The position numbers and the translations under genes were made by a program. This document shows positions 36,500 through 45,308 of a stretch of DNA of 64,000 bases, piece after piece. A model generated the notes under the pieces. It did not search any database. It was not told the origin of the DNA and saw only the letters and a list, made by a program, of their open reading frames with translations. The DNA is taken from positions 2,704,580 to 2,768,579 of the forward strand of contig NZ_KE150413.1 in the NCBI RefSeq assembly GCF_000411255.1. Reading direction: 5' to 3'. Source of the stretch: Paenibacillus sp. HGH0039. Its GTDB lineage: Bacteria; Bacillota; Bacilli; Paenibacillales; NBRC-103111. Every line of letters begins with the position of its first letter. The first letter of the stretch is position 1.

Positions 36500-37582
36500 T
36501 TATCCTTCTTTCCGCTTATCGATCGCTTCTTCCATCGTTTTATCGGTCAAGTGGGCATAAATTTGCGTGGTATCGGACGACGCGTGTCCAAGCTGTTCCT
36601 GTGTCTTGTACAAATCATTTTGCAAATAATAGTCGGTTGCGAATGAATGCCGCAGCTTATGTACGCTTAGAAAAGGCTTGCCGAAGCGCTTCGCATATTT
36701 GATGACCATTTCCTGTATGGCCCGTTTGGACATCAGCTGCCCTTCCTTTTTACCATTAGGAATCGTAAGAAAAAGCGCTTTTTCCTTCTTGGGGGGATGG
36801 TACCGGGTTTCTCTAAGCTGCAGGTAACAGGTTAAATCGTCCACGGCCTCCTGCCGGAAGAAAACCCTTGTCTTGAAGGAACCGTCGTTGTTCCCTTTGC
36901 GGTACACGTACACGGTTCTTTTTTTCATATCGAGATCGTCCAGCGTTAAATTAACGACTTCCGACACACGCAGGCCCGAATGAAGAATAAGGCTTACGAT
37001 GCAGGCATCACGGATTTTGTTCAGTTCGTACGCATACAGGGCCTGCTTGTTGTTCGCAATGTCATGTTCGTACCCGCTGCGGATATAGTCGATAAATTCG
37101 AAGATCTCATTTTCCTGAAGAAGCTTTCCTTCCAATTTTCCCGCCAGATCTTTGGCCTTGTTCGTCCGCTTGATCTCGATCTTGGCCATCACGTTCCGTT
37201 TAAGCAGCGGATAATAATTTTCGTCCTCGGCGATCTGGCTCAAGTAATGAAATAAAGAACGCAGAGACGAAATTTTTCGGTTAATCGTAATCTTCGTGTT
37301 GGCTTGATCTTTCTTCGTCGCCAGATAAGCCCGGTAATGATCGACGCTCTCCATATGGAGCTTCTCCAGATCCTCCAGTGGAATGTCCGCCATCCGTTCC
37401 GCGGTGCTGAGTCCCTCGGCCAGAAGCCAGGAAAAGAACGTTTCATAATCCCTTACATACTCCAGCAGAGTGGAAGGGGAGAGGTCCGGAAGCTTGTGAT
37501 GAATGAATTTATCCACATACCAAGGCATAAAAGGAATCTTTTTATCGAGTTCTTCGCGGTCTTTTTGTTTTTGAATATTCAT
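36500..37582 (-). CDS. xerS: XerS-type tyrosine recombinase
   Basis: 360 residues from ATG at 37582 (GAGGTG six bases upstream). N-terminal core-binding domain (about 10-135), catalytic domain with Arg205 (HSGLRVSE), Lys229, His308 and Arg311 (HKLRHSFAT), His333 (LGHASS) and nucleophile Tyr342 (TQIYAHL), all present. Length and sequence style resemble XerS, the single-recombinase chromosome-dimer resolvase of streptococci, which also occurs as an extra Xer in Bacillales. A dif-like site lies 110 bp upstream, just outside its promoter. Confidence 0.85.
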   Translation of the reverse strand: MNIQKQKDREELDKKIPFMPWYVDKFIHHKLPDLSPSTLLEYVRDYETFFSWLLAEGLSTAERMADIPLEDLEKLHMESVDHYRAYLATKKDQANTKITINRKISSLRSLFHYLSQIAEDENYYPLLKRNVMAKIEIKRTNKAKDLAGKLEGKLLQENEIFEFIDYIRSGYEHDIANNKQALYAYELNKIRDACIVSLILHSGLRVSEVVNLTLDDLDMKKRTVYVYRKGNNDGSFKTRVFFRQEAVDDLTCYLQLRETRYHPPKKEKALFLTIPNGKKEGQLMSKRAIQEMVIKYAKRFGKPFLSVHKLRHSFATDYYLQNDLYKTQEQLGHASSDTTQIYAHLTDKTMEEAIDKRKEG

Positions 37583-37656
37583 CGGGTGCACCTCAATACC
37601 TTTCTTAAATCAAGCGAGCCTGAAACATGGAACCATCCACAGATCGGAGCGTCATT

Positions 37657-37686
37657 GGTATAATTTGGCAATCTAAAATAAGACAA
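37657..37686 (-). promoter_or_regulatory. Promoter of xerS
   Basis: On the minus strand: TTGTCT (37686-37681), 18-base spacer, TATACC (37662-37657). The dif-like site B starts five bases upstream of the -35. Confidence 0.5.
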
Positions 37687-37691
37687 TCAAT

Positions 37692-37719
37692 TGTTTACAT
37701 AATAATTATTATGTAATTT
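37692..37719 (-). other. dif-like Xer recombination site B
   Basis: On the minus strand: left arm AAATTACATAA, centre TAATTA, right arm TTATGTAAACA. Its inner 22 bp form a perfect palindrome. Right arm identical to sites A and D. Located directly upstream of the xerS promoter, so an operator role is also possible. Confidence 0.6.
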
Positions 37720-37900
37720 AACAAAGCTGTTCTTCACTGTTTTATCCGTGATCTCCGTCTTTCTATTATATACCATGCCCGGCTGACGCGGAATTCCTGT
37801 TTGCAAGCAGGCTTTTCCGGTTATTGAGTACTATCTGAACGCCTTGACGGCTGTCTTCAGGTTACCGATATTACGTAGACCAGAAAGCGGGTGTTCCAGT

Positions 37901-38581
37901 GTGGATTTTATGTACATCGGCATCAAACTGATTACCGGATTCATCGGCTTATGGGGAATGACCCGGCTGCTCGGCAAAAAGGAAATTTCCCAGCTCACCC
38001 CGTTCGATTTCGTTTCCGCTCTTATGCTGAGTGAACTTGTGGGGAACACCGTGTATGATAAAGAGGTCAAATATCTCGAGCTTCTGTTTGCGCTCGCCTT
38101 CTGGACCGTGCTTTCCCTGACCTTCGAAAAGATCACCCAAAAATATAAAAAGCTGCGCCGCGCCTTCGAAGGAAGTCCGGCTGTCGTCATTGAGAAAGGG
38201 AAGTTGAACGTAAAGGCTATGCGATCGAACAGTCTTGATCTGGAACAGCTTCTTATGCTGCTGAGGGAGCAGGGGATTTTTTCCCTTCACGAAGTCGCTT
38301 ACGGTATTTTCGAAAACAACGGTTCGCTCAGCATTCTGAAAAAATCGCCGTACGATACGGTCGTCCGGGGAGACTTGAACCTGCCGGAAGAACCCGTCGA
38401 ACTCCCGGTCCCTCTAATCGAAGAAGGAGAAATCAAATTCAAAGAGCTGAACCGCATCGGCCGCGACGAAGAGTGGCTGAAGGAACGAATGAAAGAGTCG
38501 GGGTTCAAGCAGATAAAAGATATTTTCTATGCGGAATGGCATCGTGAACACGGCTTCTACGCATCGGGATGGGGAAAATAA
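37901..38581 (+). CDS. DUF421/YetF-family membrane protein
   Basis: 226 residues from GTG at 37901 (weak ribosome site). Three N-terminal helices (about 1-82: FIGLWGMTRLLGKKEISQLTPFDF is the family hallmark), then a soluble C-terminal domain (SLHEVAYGIFENNGSLSILKK, DGDI-like VIEKGKLN). YetF-type proteins are widespread in Bacillales, some linked to spore germination or phosphatidylserine decarboxylation in spores; function here unassigned. Followed 18 bases later by the DNA glycosylase gene. Confidence 0.82.
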   Translation: MDFMYIGIKLITGFIGLWGMTRLLGKKEISQLTPFDFVSALMLSELVGNTVYDKEVKYLELLFALAFWTVLSLTFEKITQKYKKLRRAFEGSPAVVIEKGKLNVKAMRSNSLDLEQLLMLLREQGIFSLHEVAYGIFENNGSLSILKKSPYDTVVRGDLNLPEEPVELPVPLIEEGEIKFKELNRIGRDEEWLKERMKESGFKQIKDIFYAEWHREHGFYASGWGK

Positions 38582-38599
38582 GAAGAGGAGAAGGTACTT

Positions 38600-39112
38600 A
38601 TGTTATGTATGGGATTCGAGCCCGTCATCGCTCCGGACAGCGTCGTTCTGATTTTGGGCTCCATGCCGGGAGAGCTTTCGCTGGAAAGACAGGAATACTA
38701 CGGAAATCCGCGCAACGATTTCTGGAGGCTGCTGGCTTCGCTGCATGGTGAAGACCGTGTGCCGGATACCTATGAAGAACGGCTTCGGTTTGCGGTCAAC
38801 CGCAAAATCGCTTTATGGGACGTGCTCGCTTCCTGTGAGCGGGAGGGGAGTCTGGACGCGAACATCCGGGAGCCGGCCGTGAACGATTTTGACGCGTTGT
38901 TCGCGGAGTATCCGAACCTTCGCACCGTCATGTTTAACGGCGCAGCTTCCGAGAAACTGTTCCGTAAGCATGCCGGGCACCTGCTCGCCGACAGCCGGCT
39001 CCGCTTTGTCCGGCTGCCGTCCTCGAGTCCGGCCAACGCCATGGGCTGGGAGCGCAAGTTCGCCGCCTGGCGGGAAGCCTGGCAGGGCATGCCCGGCCGC
39101 CGGGACGAATAA
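38600..39112 (+). CDS. DNA-deoxyinosine (hypoxanthine) glycosylase, UDG superfamily
   Basis: 170 residues behind GAGGAGAAGG. The motif LGSMPGELSLERQEYYGNPRNDFW (split near 20-43) and the later LPSSSPANA block are those of family 6 hypoxanthine-DNA glycosylases in the uracil-DNA glycosylase fold, which remove deaminated adenine. Likely cotranscribed with the YetF-like gene. The end is close to a long GC-rich interval that includes a nested hairpin. Confidence 0.85.
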   Translation: MLCMGFEPVIAPDSVVLILGSMPGELSLERQEYYGNPRNDFWRLLASLHGEDRVPDTYEERLRFAVNRKIALWDVLASCEREGSLDANIREPAVNDFDALFAEYPNLRTVMFNGAASEKLFRKHAGHLLADSRLRFVRLPSSSPANAMGWERKFAAWREAWQGMPGRRDE

Positions 39113-39317
39113 ACGCGGCGTTGGATCCTGCCGGGTTCCGAAGGCGGCTGACCTGGCATGCCGTTGACTGCGATCGCTGATCGCAAGCACTGCCTGCTGC
39201 AGCAGGCTGCCAGCCCGATCGCACGGCTGAAAGCGCGCACGCAGTGCCAAAACGGCCGGCGGCTCCGCAGGCAGGAACAGCGGCCTTCGCGCCGGGGACA
39301 TCCTGCCGGGCGGGTCA

Positions 39318-39397
39318 AGCCCCTGCTGACGCAAAGAAGCCCCGCTTCACTGACAACCGTCAATGAAGCGGGGCTTCTTCTATGTTCAGCAGGGGCT
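39318..39397. terminator. Nested inverted repeat acting as a bidirectional terminator
   Basis: Inner stem AGAAGCCCCGCTTCA (39335-39349) with its exact complement (39364-39378); outer stem AGCCCCTGCTGA (39318-39329) with its complement (39386-39397). Lies between convergent glycosylase and alcohol dehydrogenase genes. The rest of 39113-39459 is GC-rich with short palindromes (CTGCTGCAGCAG near 39200) and no gene. Confidence 0.75.
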
Positions 39398-39459
39398 TAG
39401 GCTAGGCCGCTTCACGCGGCGTACGCCTTGCGGGGGCTTTGCCGGGAAGGTCCGTACCG

Positions 39460-40623
39460 TTACAGCGATGCCTTGTAAATGGCCGTCACGTCTTCGCGGT
39501 CCAGACGCTTGAAGTAGCCGAACGGACCGTAGACCATCGCACGGTCGACCATGACGTCCAGCTTGCTGTCGTCGATGTCGTAATCCGCCAGACGGCTTGG
39601 CGCGCCGATGGAATTCCAGAAGCTGCGAAGCGCTTCAATCCCTTCAAGCGCGACATCGCGGTCGGATTTGCCTTCGGCCGGGATGCCGAACACACGGACT
39701 GCGAACTGCTTGAAACGTCCGACATTCTCATCGAGAACGTGCGTCATCCAGTTCGGGAACAGAATGGCAAGACCTCCGCCGTGCGGAATATCGTAAACGG
39801 CGGAAACCGCATGTTCGATATTGTGGGTCGCCCAGTCTCCCTGCACACCCATGGCCAGAAGGCCGTTCAAAGCCATCGTGCCGCTGTAAAGAATGGTTTC
39901 GCGGTATTCGTAATTCTCCAGATCTTCAACCAGCTTCGGAGCCGTTTCGATCACAGACTTCAAGATGGTCTCGCAAAAGCCGTCTTGGACAAGCGTGTTC
40001 GGCGTATGATGGAAATACTGCTCGAATACGTGCGACATAATATCAACCATGCCGTACACCGTCTGATCTTTCGGTACGGTTGCCGTGAAGGCCGGATCGA
40101 GAATGGAGAATTTCGGGAAAACGAGCGGGGAACCCCAGCCGTATTTCTCTTGGGTTTCCCAGTTGGTGATGACGGAACCGGCGTTCATTTCCGAACCGGT
40201 CGCCGCCAGCGTCAAGACGGTTCCGAACGGCAAGGCATCCGCGGGGGATGCTTTGCGGGTCATGAAATCCCACACGTCGCCGTCGTATTTAGCGCCCGCC
40301 GCGATCGCTTTCGTGCAGTCGATGACGCTGCCGCCGCCTACGGCGAGGATCACTTCGATGTTTTCTTTCTTGCAGAGATCCGCGCCGCGCTTGACCGTAC
40401 TTACGCGGGGGTTCGGCTCTACGCCGGCCAGTTCGAAAATTTCGGCACCGGCGCCTTGGAGCAGGGAAACGACCTGGTCGTAAAGCCCGCTGCGCTTAAT
40501 ACTGCCGCCGCCGTAAACGAGGAGAACTCTTTTGCCGTATGCGGTAAGCTCTTTAGGAAGCTGCTCCAGCTGTCCTTTGCCGAAAATGAGCTTGGTCGGA
40601 TTATGGAAAGTAAAGTTTTTCAT
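39460..40623 (-). CDS. Iron-containing alcohol dehydrogenase (butanol dehydrogenase type, YugJ-like)
   Basis: 387 residues behind AAGGAG. NAD(P) site [13 protein letters not shown] (about 94-106). Iron ligands fall in [17 protein letters not shown] and the following WMTH, plus the Asp/His pair near [19 protein letters not shown]. Reduces aldehydes such as butyraldehyde or a related substrate with NAD(P)H. Length and motifs match the YugJ/YugK/BdhA group. Monocistronic. Confidence 0.92.
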   Translation of the reverse strand: MKNFTFHNPTKLIFGKGQLEQLPKELTAYGKRVLLVYGGGSIKRSGLYDQVVSLLQGAGAEIFELAGVEPNPRVSTVKRGADLCKKENIEVILAVGGGSVIDCTKAIAAGAKYDGDVWDFMTRKASPADALPFGTVLTLAATGSEMNAGSVITNWETQEKYGWGSPLVFPKFSILDPAFTATVPKDQTVYGMVDIMSHVFEQYFHHTPNTLVQDGFCETILKSVIETAPKLVEDLENYEYRETILYSGTMALNGLLAMGVQGDWATHNIEHAVSAVYDIPHGGGLAILFPNWMTHVLDENVGRFKQFAVRVFGIPAEGKSDRDVALEGIEALRSFWNSIGAPSRLADYDIDDSKLDVMVDRAMVYGPFGYFKRLDREDVTAIYKASL

Positions 40624-40729
40624 AAAGGGATCTCCTTCTACCGGGAAGATGGACGGAACTATCCGTCTTTTCTATTGTAGCCTATGAGCGGGGCCGCAAT
40701 CCACTTTATCCAGGTAGGGATTGGAAGAA

Positions 40730-41146
40730 TTAAACCGCTTGAAGCTCTACCTCAATATTTCCGCGTGTCGCACGGGAATACGGGCAAACCTGATGAGCTT
40801 CTTCAAGCAGCTCTTCAACCTGGGATTTATCCGCTCCAGGCACGGATAGCTGGAGTTTAGCCGACAATTGCAGGCTTCCGTCCTCGTTTTTGCCGATCGA
40901 AACATCTGCCGTCAGCTTCGCGTTTTCCGTGGAGATGCCTTTTTTCTTGGCGACCAGTTCTACCGCGCTCAAAAAGCAAGCCGAATAGCCGGAAGCGAAC
41001 AATTGTTCGGGGTTCGTTCCTTCGCCACCGTCGCCGCCCATTTCTTTGGGCATGCTGAGCTGTAAATCCAGTTTGCCATCCGGGGTAGCTACCCGTCCTT
41101 TGCGTCCACCTTGAGCTGTTGCGGAAGTCGTATACATGGTTTTCAT
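40730..41146 (-). CDS. ohr: Organic hydroperoxide resistance protein (Ohr)
   Basis: 138 residues, Ohr subgroup of OsmC-fold thiol peroxidases, reducing organic peroxides. Reactive Cys57 (FASGYSACF) and resolving Cys121 (QVCPYSRATRGN) are both present. Start behind AAAGGAGA. In Bacillus, ohr genes are repressed by OhrR; no ohrR is adjacent here. Confidence 0.94.
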   Translation of the reverse strand: MKTMYTTSATAQGGRKGRVATPDGKLDLQLSMPKEMGGDGGEGTNPEQLFASGYSACFLSAVELVAKKKGISTENAKLTADVSIGKNEDGSLQLSAKLQLSVPGADKSQVEELLEEAHQVCPYSRATRGNIEVELQAV

Positions 41147-41332
41147 GATCGTTTATCTCCTTTCGATTGTGAAAAATGTCAGCCAAATCAAGGATTTGTC
41201 CGCTCCTATTCCTTAAAGCAACGGAAGAAGGATGAAACGAAAAGGGGGGTAAGGAAAATTGTGGATAACGGAAAAATCATCTGAAAGCGAACAAGAAGGA
41301 ACGTTCGGATAACGAAATGCGCTTTTTACGGG

Positions 41333-41554
41333 GTGGAGAACAAATGTTCCATTTTGGGTAAGCCTGGGCGCAAAACGGTGAAGGCAGATGTAAATTATGA
41401 AAGGGGAAGGTTCAAACCATATAACGAAGAAGGGGTTTACTCTTTTGAAGTAAACCCCCTGAAGCCGGCCAATCCGTTCGATATTTCGACGGACATGATT
41501 GACGCTTTTCATTTCGATATTTACCGGGCCGTACGGCTCCGGCGCCAACGCTGA
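41333..41554 (+). CDS. Doubtful small hypothetical gene
   Basis: 73-codon frame ending two bases before the convergent YdbT-like stop. The C-terminal part (NPFDISTDMIDAFHFDIYRAVRLRR) reads protein-like, but there is no convincing ribosome site and an internal perfect 10-bp hairpin overlaps it. May be non-coding. Confidence 0.3.
   Translation: MENKCSILGKPGRKTVKADVNYERGRFKPYNEEGVYSFEVNPLKPANPFDISTDMIDAFHFDIYRAVRLRRQR
41432..41458 (-). terminator. Candidate terminator of the ydbST operon (minus strand)
   Basis: GGGGTTTACT/AGTAAACCCC stem with 7-base loop; read on the minus strand it is followed by TTCTTCGTTAT. Lies about 100 bases after the YdbT-like stop. Confidence 0.45.
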
Positions 41555-41555
41555 G

Positions 41556-43082
41556 TTAGTCCTTGCCGTGCGTGTGATCTGCGCTTCTGCTGAACCAGGA
41601 CCACACCCGCTGCGCATCCCGTTCTTCGATGAAGGAGACTTCGCATGCGGTTGAGCTCGTGTCTCCCATCACCGAAACGGAGAGGCTGAGGAGATGCTTG
41701 CGCCTCTGAGAGCGGGTGCCTTTCATGCGCAGGCTCAAAACTTGAGGGCGCCGCACGAGCCAGGTCGACCTTGCGATCATCCGGCCGCGAACGGTAAGCT
41801 GGCTTCCCTGGAGAGTCATTCCCGAGCTTCTGAAGCGGGAGTAAGACCAGAGGAAATCCAGCAGAAGCAGCAGCAGTCCCCAGAGGGCGGCCGGCCCCCA
41901 GAAATAGACGGCGGCGGCCGCAAGAACGGCCACTACGGCAACGTCGGTGCGGCTGTAATACAGCAGCGCTCTAGCCGGCGGCCGGTTCTCGATAGCCGGC
42001 AGGCTGAAACGCGGGAGCAGCTGCGGCAGAAGCTGCGGAATCCGCTTGGCGGACACCAGCGGCATGAGCATGATTTTTTCTTCTTTGGATGAAGAAACGA
42101 CCCGCAGCTCGATTTGCGCCCGTCCTATAAGCTGCCGCACCAGTCCTTCTTTAATCAGCACCGCCTGTACGCGCGCCTCTTGGAAGGTGTGCTTCTTTTT
42201 TTCCAGCAGCCCGTAGGAAACGGTGAGCGTTCCGGCCTCGGCCCGGACGGTAAAGCCCGCGTATTTGAGCAGATACAAGAGTCCCGCCAGCAGCCATGCC
42301 GCCGCCAAACCGCCCAGGCCCAGCAGGACGTAGATCAGCCAGCCCCCGTGCAGCTCGTTGCGCGCGTTCCATAGCCGTGCATACAAATTGCCGGGAAGCA
42401 CGTCGTCGGCAAGAGACAAGACACCGGCCACGAAGGCCGCGATCAACCCGATGTTCAGCGTTGAGAACGCGGCAAGAATCAACGTTCCGGCCGTTGCCCG
42501 ATAAGCGTACACGCCCGTCTCTTCCGCAGAGGCGGTTTGCGGCGGCCGGCCTTTTGTTTCGGCAGGTACTGCGTCTGGCTCGATTGCCTTCTCCATGCTT
42601 CCGTTTCCTTCGCCGCTTTCTGCGGTAACGGGAGAATAACCGGACGAGGAGAGGAACGCGTTAATCTCCCGGATGATTCTTGCGGCTTCTTGAGCCGATA
42701 CGGCGGGCAGTACGCCGTCGGACTCCTTTTTGCCGCCCGGCATTTCGAACTTGAGCTGCACGACGCCAAGCAGCCGCTGCACAAAAGGCTGTTCCGTATT
42801 CATCGAATGGATTCTGGGATAATACATGATTTTTTCCTCGCGGAAAATAAGGCCTTTTTGAATGATCAGACGGTCTTCTTCCAGCCGGTAGTGAAACGTG
42901 CTCCAGCCGACGGCCCCGAACCCCGCGAACAGCGCGCAGACGCCGAGCAGAATGAGAAACGGCATCCATCTCCATTCTCCTTCCCGTATGGCAATAAGCA
43001 CAAAAACCGGCACCAGCGTTTGAAGGGTCTTCAGGACGGGGAAAAAGATATAAGACTTATGTAATTTGCGCGGCTCATTCAT
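41556..43082 (-). CDS. ydbT: Membrane protein with three bacterial PH (DUF304) domains, YdbT-like
   Basis: 508 residues. Hydrophobic helix pairs alternate with bPH2 domains: about 10-50 then WSTFHYRLEEDRLIIQKGLI (first PH); about 195-275 then VRAEAGTLTVSYGLLEKK (second); about 375-415 then SQLTVRGRMIARSTW (third). This is the organisation of Bacillus YdbT. Overlaps the YdbS-like gene by eight bases, so both form a complex or act together. YdbS/YdbT have been linked to resistance to amylocyclicin-type antimicrobial peptides; that role here is inference. Confidence 0.85.
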   Translation of the reverse strand: MNEPRKLHKSYIFFPVLKTLQTLVPVFVLIAIREGEWRWMPFLILLGVCALFAGFGAVGWSTFHYRLEEDRLIIQKGLIFREEKIMYYPRIHSMNTEQPFVQRLLGVVQLKFEMPGGKKESDGVLPAVSAQEAARIIREINAFLSSSGYSPVTAESGEGNGSMEKAIEPDAVPAETKGRPPQTASAEETGVYAYRATAGTLILAAFSTLNIGLIAAFVAGVLSLADDVLPGNLYARLWNARNELHGGWLIYVLLGLGGLAAAWLLAGLLYLLKYAGFTVRAEAGTLTVSYGLLEKKKHTFQEARVQAVLIKEGLVRQLIGRAQIELRVVSSSKEEKIMLMPLVSAKRIPQLLPQLLPRFSLPAIENRPPARALLYYSRTDVAVVAVLAAAAVYFWGPAALWGLLLLLLDFLWSYSRFRSSGMTLQGSQLTVRGRMIARSTWLVRRPQVLSLRMKGTRSQRRKHLLSLSVSVMGDTSSTACEVSFIEERDAQRVWSWFSRSADHTHGKD

Positions 43083-43554
43083 CTTCGTCCACCGCCCTTG
43101 CGAGCACGCCCAGCCGGTGTTTTAAAGCTTCCGCGTCGTCCTCGCTGAGGCCTCTGATCCGGTGGGTCGTAGCCGCAGTCACGATTTTCAGCTCGGCGAG
43201 TCCGTAATATCTCTGCAGCGGCCCCCGCTCCAACTCAACGTGCTGGACACGTACCATCGGCACCAGGATATTCGTAATCCAGATCCAGCCGCTGCGGATC
43301 TCCAGTTCTTCTTCGGTTACTTCGAACGCATACAACCGGTATCTGGCCTGCGGAATCACGAACGTGAACAAAACAAGCGATACGGCGGAAGCGGCTGCCG
43401 CAATCCAGCCGGGAAGCATGAACCAGTCACGGCTTTGGGCCGCCATTAGGTAAGCGAACGAAGCCAGCAGCAAAATGCTGTTTGTCAGCAGCGAACTGAT
43501 CTGCGATACGGTCACAAATCGCCGGTCCAGACGGCGGGTCAGCGGTCTATTCAT
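43075..43554 (-). CDS. ydbS: Membrane protein with one bacterial PH (DUF304) domain, YdbS-like
   Basis: 159 residues from ATG at 43554 (AAAGGATG upstream). Two helices (about 20-40 and 46-67), then one bPH2 domain (YAFEVTEEELEIRSGWIW; MVRVQHVELERGPLQRYYGLAELKI). First gene of the two-gene operon. The 43555-43812 interval upstream holds the divergent promoters; only a TATACTAT element near 43750 is notable. Confidence 0.87.
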   Translation of the reverse strand: MNRPLTRRLDRRFVTVSQISSLLTNSILLLASFAYLMAAQSRDWFMLPGWIAAAASAVSLVLFTFVIPQARYRLYAFEVTEEELEIRSGWIWITNILVPMVRVQHVELERGPLQRYYGLAELKIVTAATTHRIRGLSEDDAEALKHRLGVLARAVDEDE

Positions 43555-43812
43555 TTCTCATCATCCTTTCCTTTACGGTTCTCTCTGTCTGGTTTCCAGC
43601 CTTATCCACAAAGGCCTTTCCCCATTATAAGACATTTTTTCAAAACTGGAAGAAGAGGGAAGGATTTTTGCTATTTTCTCCGATTTCCTTCATAATGACA
43701 CGAGAGACGCTTGTTTTCGCGCACAAAACATGAATAAGCTTCGAATGGTATACTATAGAAAGAGAACGATTGGAGAATCGTAGAGGATCGCACGGACGGG
43801 AGGACTGTTAGA

Positions 43813-45114
43813 ATGGAACAGCGCATTGGAGAGCGGTACGTATTGACCGAACCGATTCATCCTTTGGCGGATGGCGTCATGTATGCAGGGAAAGACCTGT
43901 CTTTGCACCGGGATGTATTTCTGCTCATGGTAGAAAAATCAGGGGACGCTTCATCATCCGATTACTTGCGTGTGCTCGGTCAGGCCGCACAGTTTTCGGA
44001 CGAACGTTTTTTTCATATTTTAAACGCGGGACTTGCCGAAAATCATGTCTACACGGTATTGACCGCACAGAAAGGAACACCGCTTTCCGCTCAACTGGGA
44101 CGCCACCGTATGCGGGGCAAAGAAATTGTCTCCGCTGTTTTCGATTTGGGCAAAGGCATGCAGGAAGCGATGGAAGAGGGAATCTCCGGCTTCTCCGTAA
44201 CGGCCGAGAATATGTGGCTGACGGAGGATAACCGCCTGAAAGTGATGAATTACTGGTCACCCGGAAAACTGGTTTCGCGCGGCTCGCTGGGTTTATGCAC
44301 GCTGCTCTATCAAATCAGCACGCATTCCAAACAAGGACCGGCGACGTTCGACCAGTACCAGGAGAATGTGGTGCCGAGCCTGACCGGTCTGACGTCCGGA
44401 CAGAAAGAGGCGCTGCTTGCTTTGTCGCGCCGTGTTTTCCGCGAAGAAGTTTCGCTGTCTTCTTTTATATTCAGCCTGCGGGAAATCATCGCGCTGGAGA
44501 AATCGCCGGAGGCTCCGCCTAAGGCGTTCATCCCGCCGGCCGCTCCTCCGGCGGAGCCGGTACGGGAGACGGCGCCGCCGCGCATTCAGTACCGCCAGGA
44601 AGAAGAGCCTGCGCCGGAACGGGTGCGGCGGACAGAGAAGCCCCCTAGGGCAAAGGAGCCGGAAGCGGAAGAAGCCGACACCCGGGAGAAGATGCCGCTC
44701 AGGCGGACCATCTGGACCTTGGGGACCGTGGCCGTGGTCCTGCTCGGCATCGCTGTCTTCATGTATATGCTGCTGCCGGGCGGACCCAGCAAAGGTCCCG
44801 GCAGCGGCGGTACGGCAGGCAATACGGCGACTGCCACGCCGGCGCCTACGCCGACAACGACGGTTAACACGTCGACTCCGGAGCCTACACCGACGCCAAC
44901 GCCGGCAACCGAGGCGGTGCCGGGCCAGATTCCGAACCTGATCGGAATGACCCAGGAAGCCGCGGAGCAGGCGGTGAAAGCGGCCGGCATGCGGTATTCG
45001 TACTTCATCGAACCGAATCCCGCCGAGAGCGGCACCGTATTCAGGCAGGAGCCCGCGCCTAATCAGCCCGCGAACAAAGGCGACCGCGTTACGTTCTATA
45101 TCAGCAAAGGATAA
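43813..45114 (+). CDS. PASTA-domain membrane protein with a degenerate Ser/Thr-kinase-like domain
   Basis: 433 residues, start behind GGGAGG. Residues 1-220 follow the outline of a PknB-type kinase (GERYVLTEPIHPLADGVMYAGKDLSLHRDVFLLMV at the N-lobe), but no VAIK lysine, HRD or DFG motif is found, so it should not phosphorylate. A Pro/Glu/Arg-rich linker (about 230-295) leads to one helix (about 299-319), a Thr/Pro spacer, and one PASTA domain at about 371-433 (IPNLIGMTQEAAEQAVKAAG), which binds peptidoglycan fragments or beta-lactams. A pseudokinase receptor for cell-wall state is the natural reading. Confidence 0.8.
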   Translation: MEQRIGERYVLTEPIHPLADGVMYAGKDLSLHRDVFLLMVEKSGDASSSDYLRVLGQAAQFSDERFFHILNAGLAENHVYTVLTAQKGTPLSAQLGRHRMRGKEIVSAVFDLGKGMQEAMEEGISGFSVTAENMWLTEDNRLKVMNYWSPGKLVSRGSLGLCTLLYQISTHSKQGPATFDQYQENVVPSLTGLTSGQKEALLALSRRVFREEVSLSSFIFSLREIIALEKSPEAPPKAFIPPAAPPAEPVRETAPPRIQYRQEEEPAPERVRRTEKPPRAKEPEAEEADTREKMPLRRTIWTLGTVAVVLLGIAVFMYMLLPGGPSKGPGSGGTAGNTATATPAPTPTTTVNTSTPEPTPTPTPATEAVPGQIPNLIGMTQEAAEQAVKAAGMRYSYFIEPNPAESGTVFRQEPAPNQPANKGDRVTFYISKG

Positions 45115-45147
45115 TAACCGGCCGCCGCAAGTCTTATAACCTTAGCG

Positions 45148-45183
45148 AAAGAGCCTACACCTCGGGTGGACGGCTCTTTTTTC
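45148..45183 (+). terminator. Terminator of the PASTA protein gene
   Basis: AAAGAGCC/GGCTCTTT outer stem and CACC/GGTG inner stem, then T6. Confidence 0.88.
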
Positions 45184-45308
45184 GCATATCTCACCGATTC
45201 TCTGCAAATTTATCCCTTCACAAGACATTTGATAACCTACCTGAAAGACTGGAAATCGTTTACTATTATTCACGGAGACCGAAAAGTAAACAAGGAGGAC
45301 GGGGGCGA

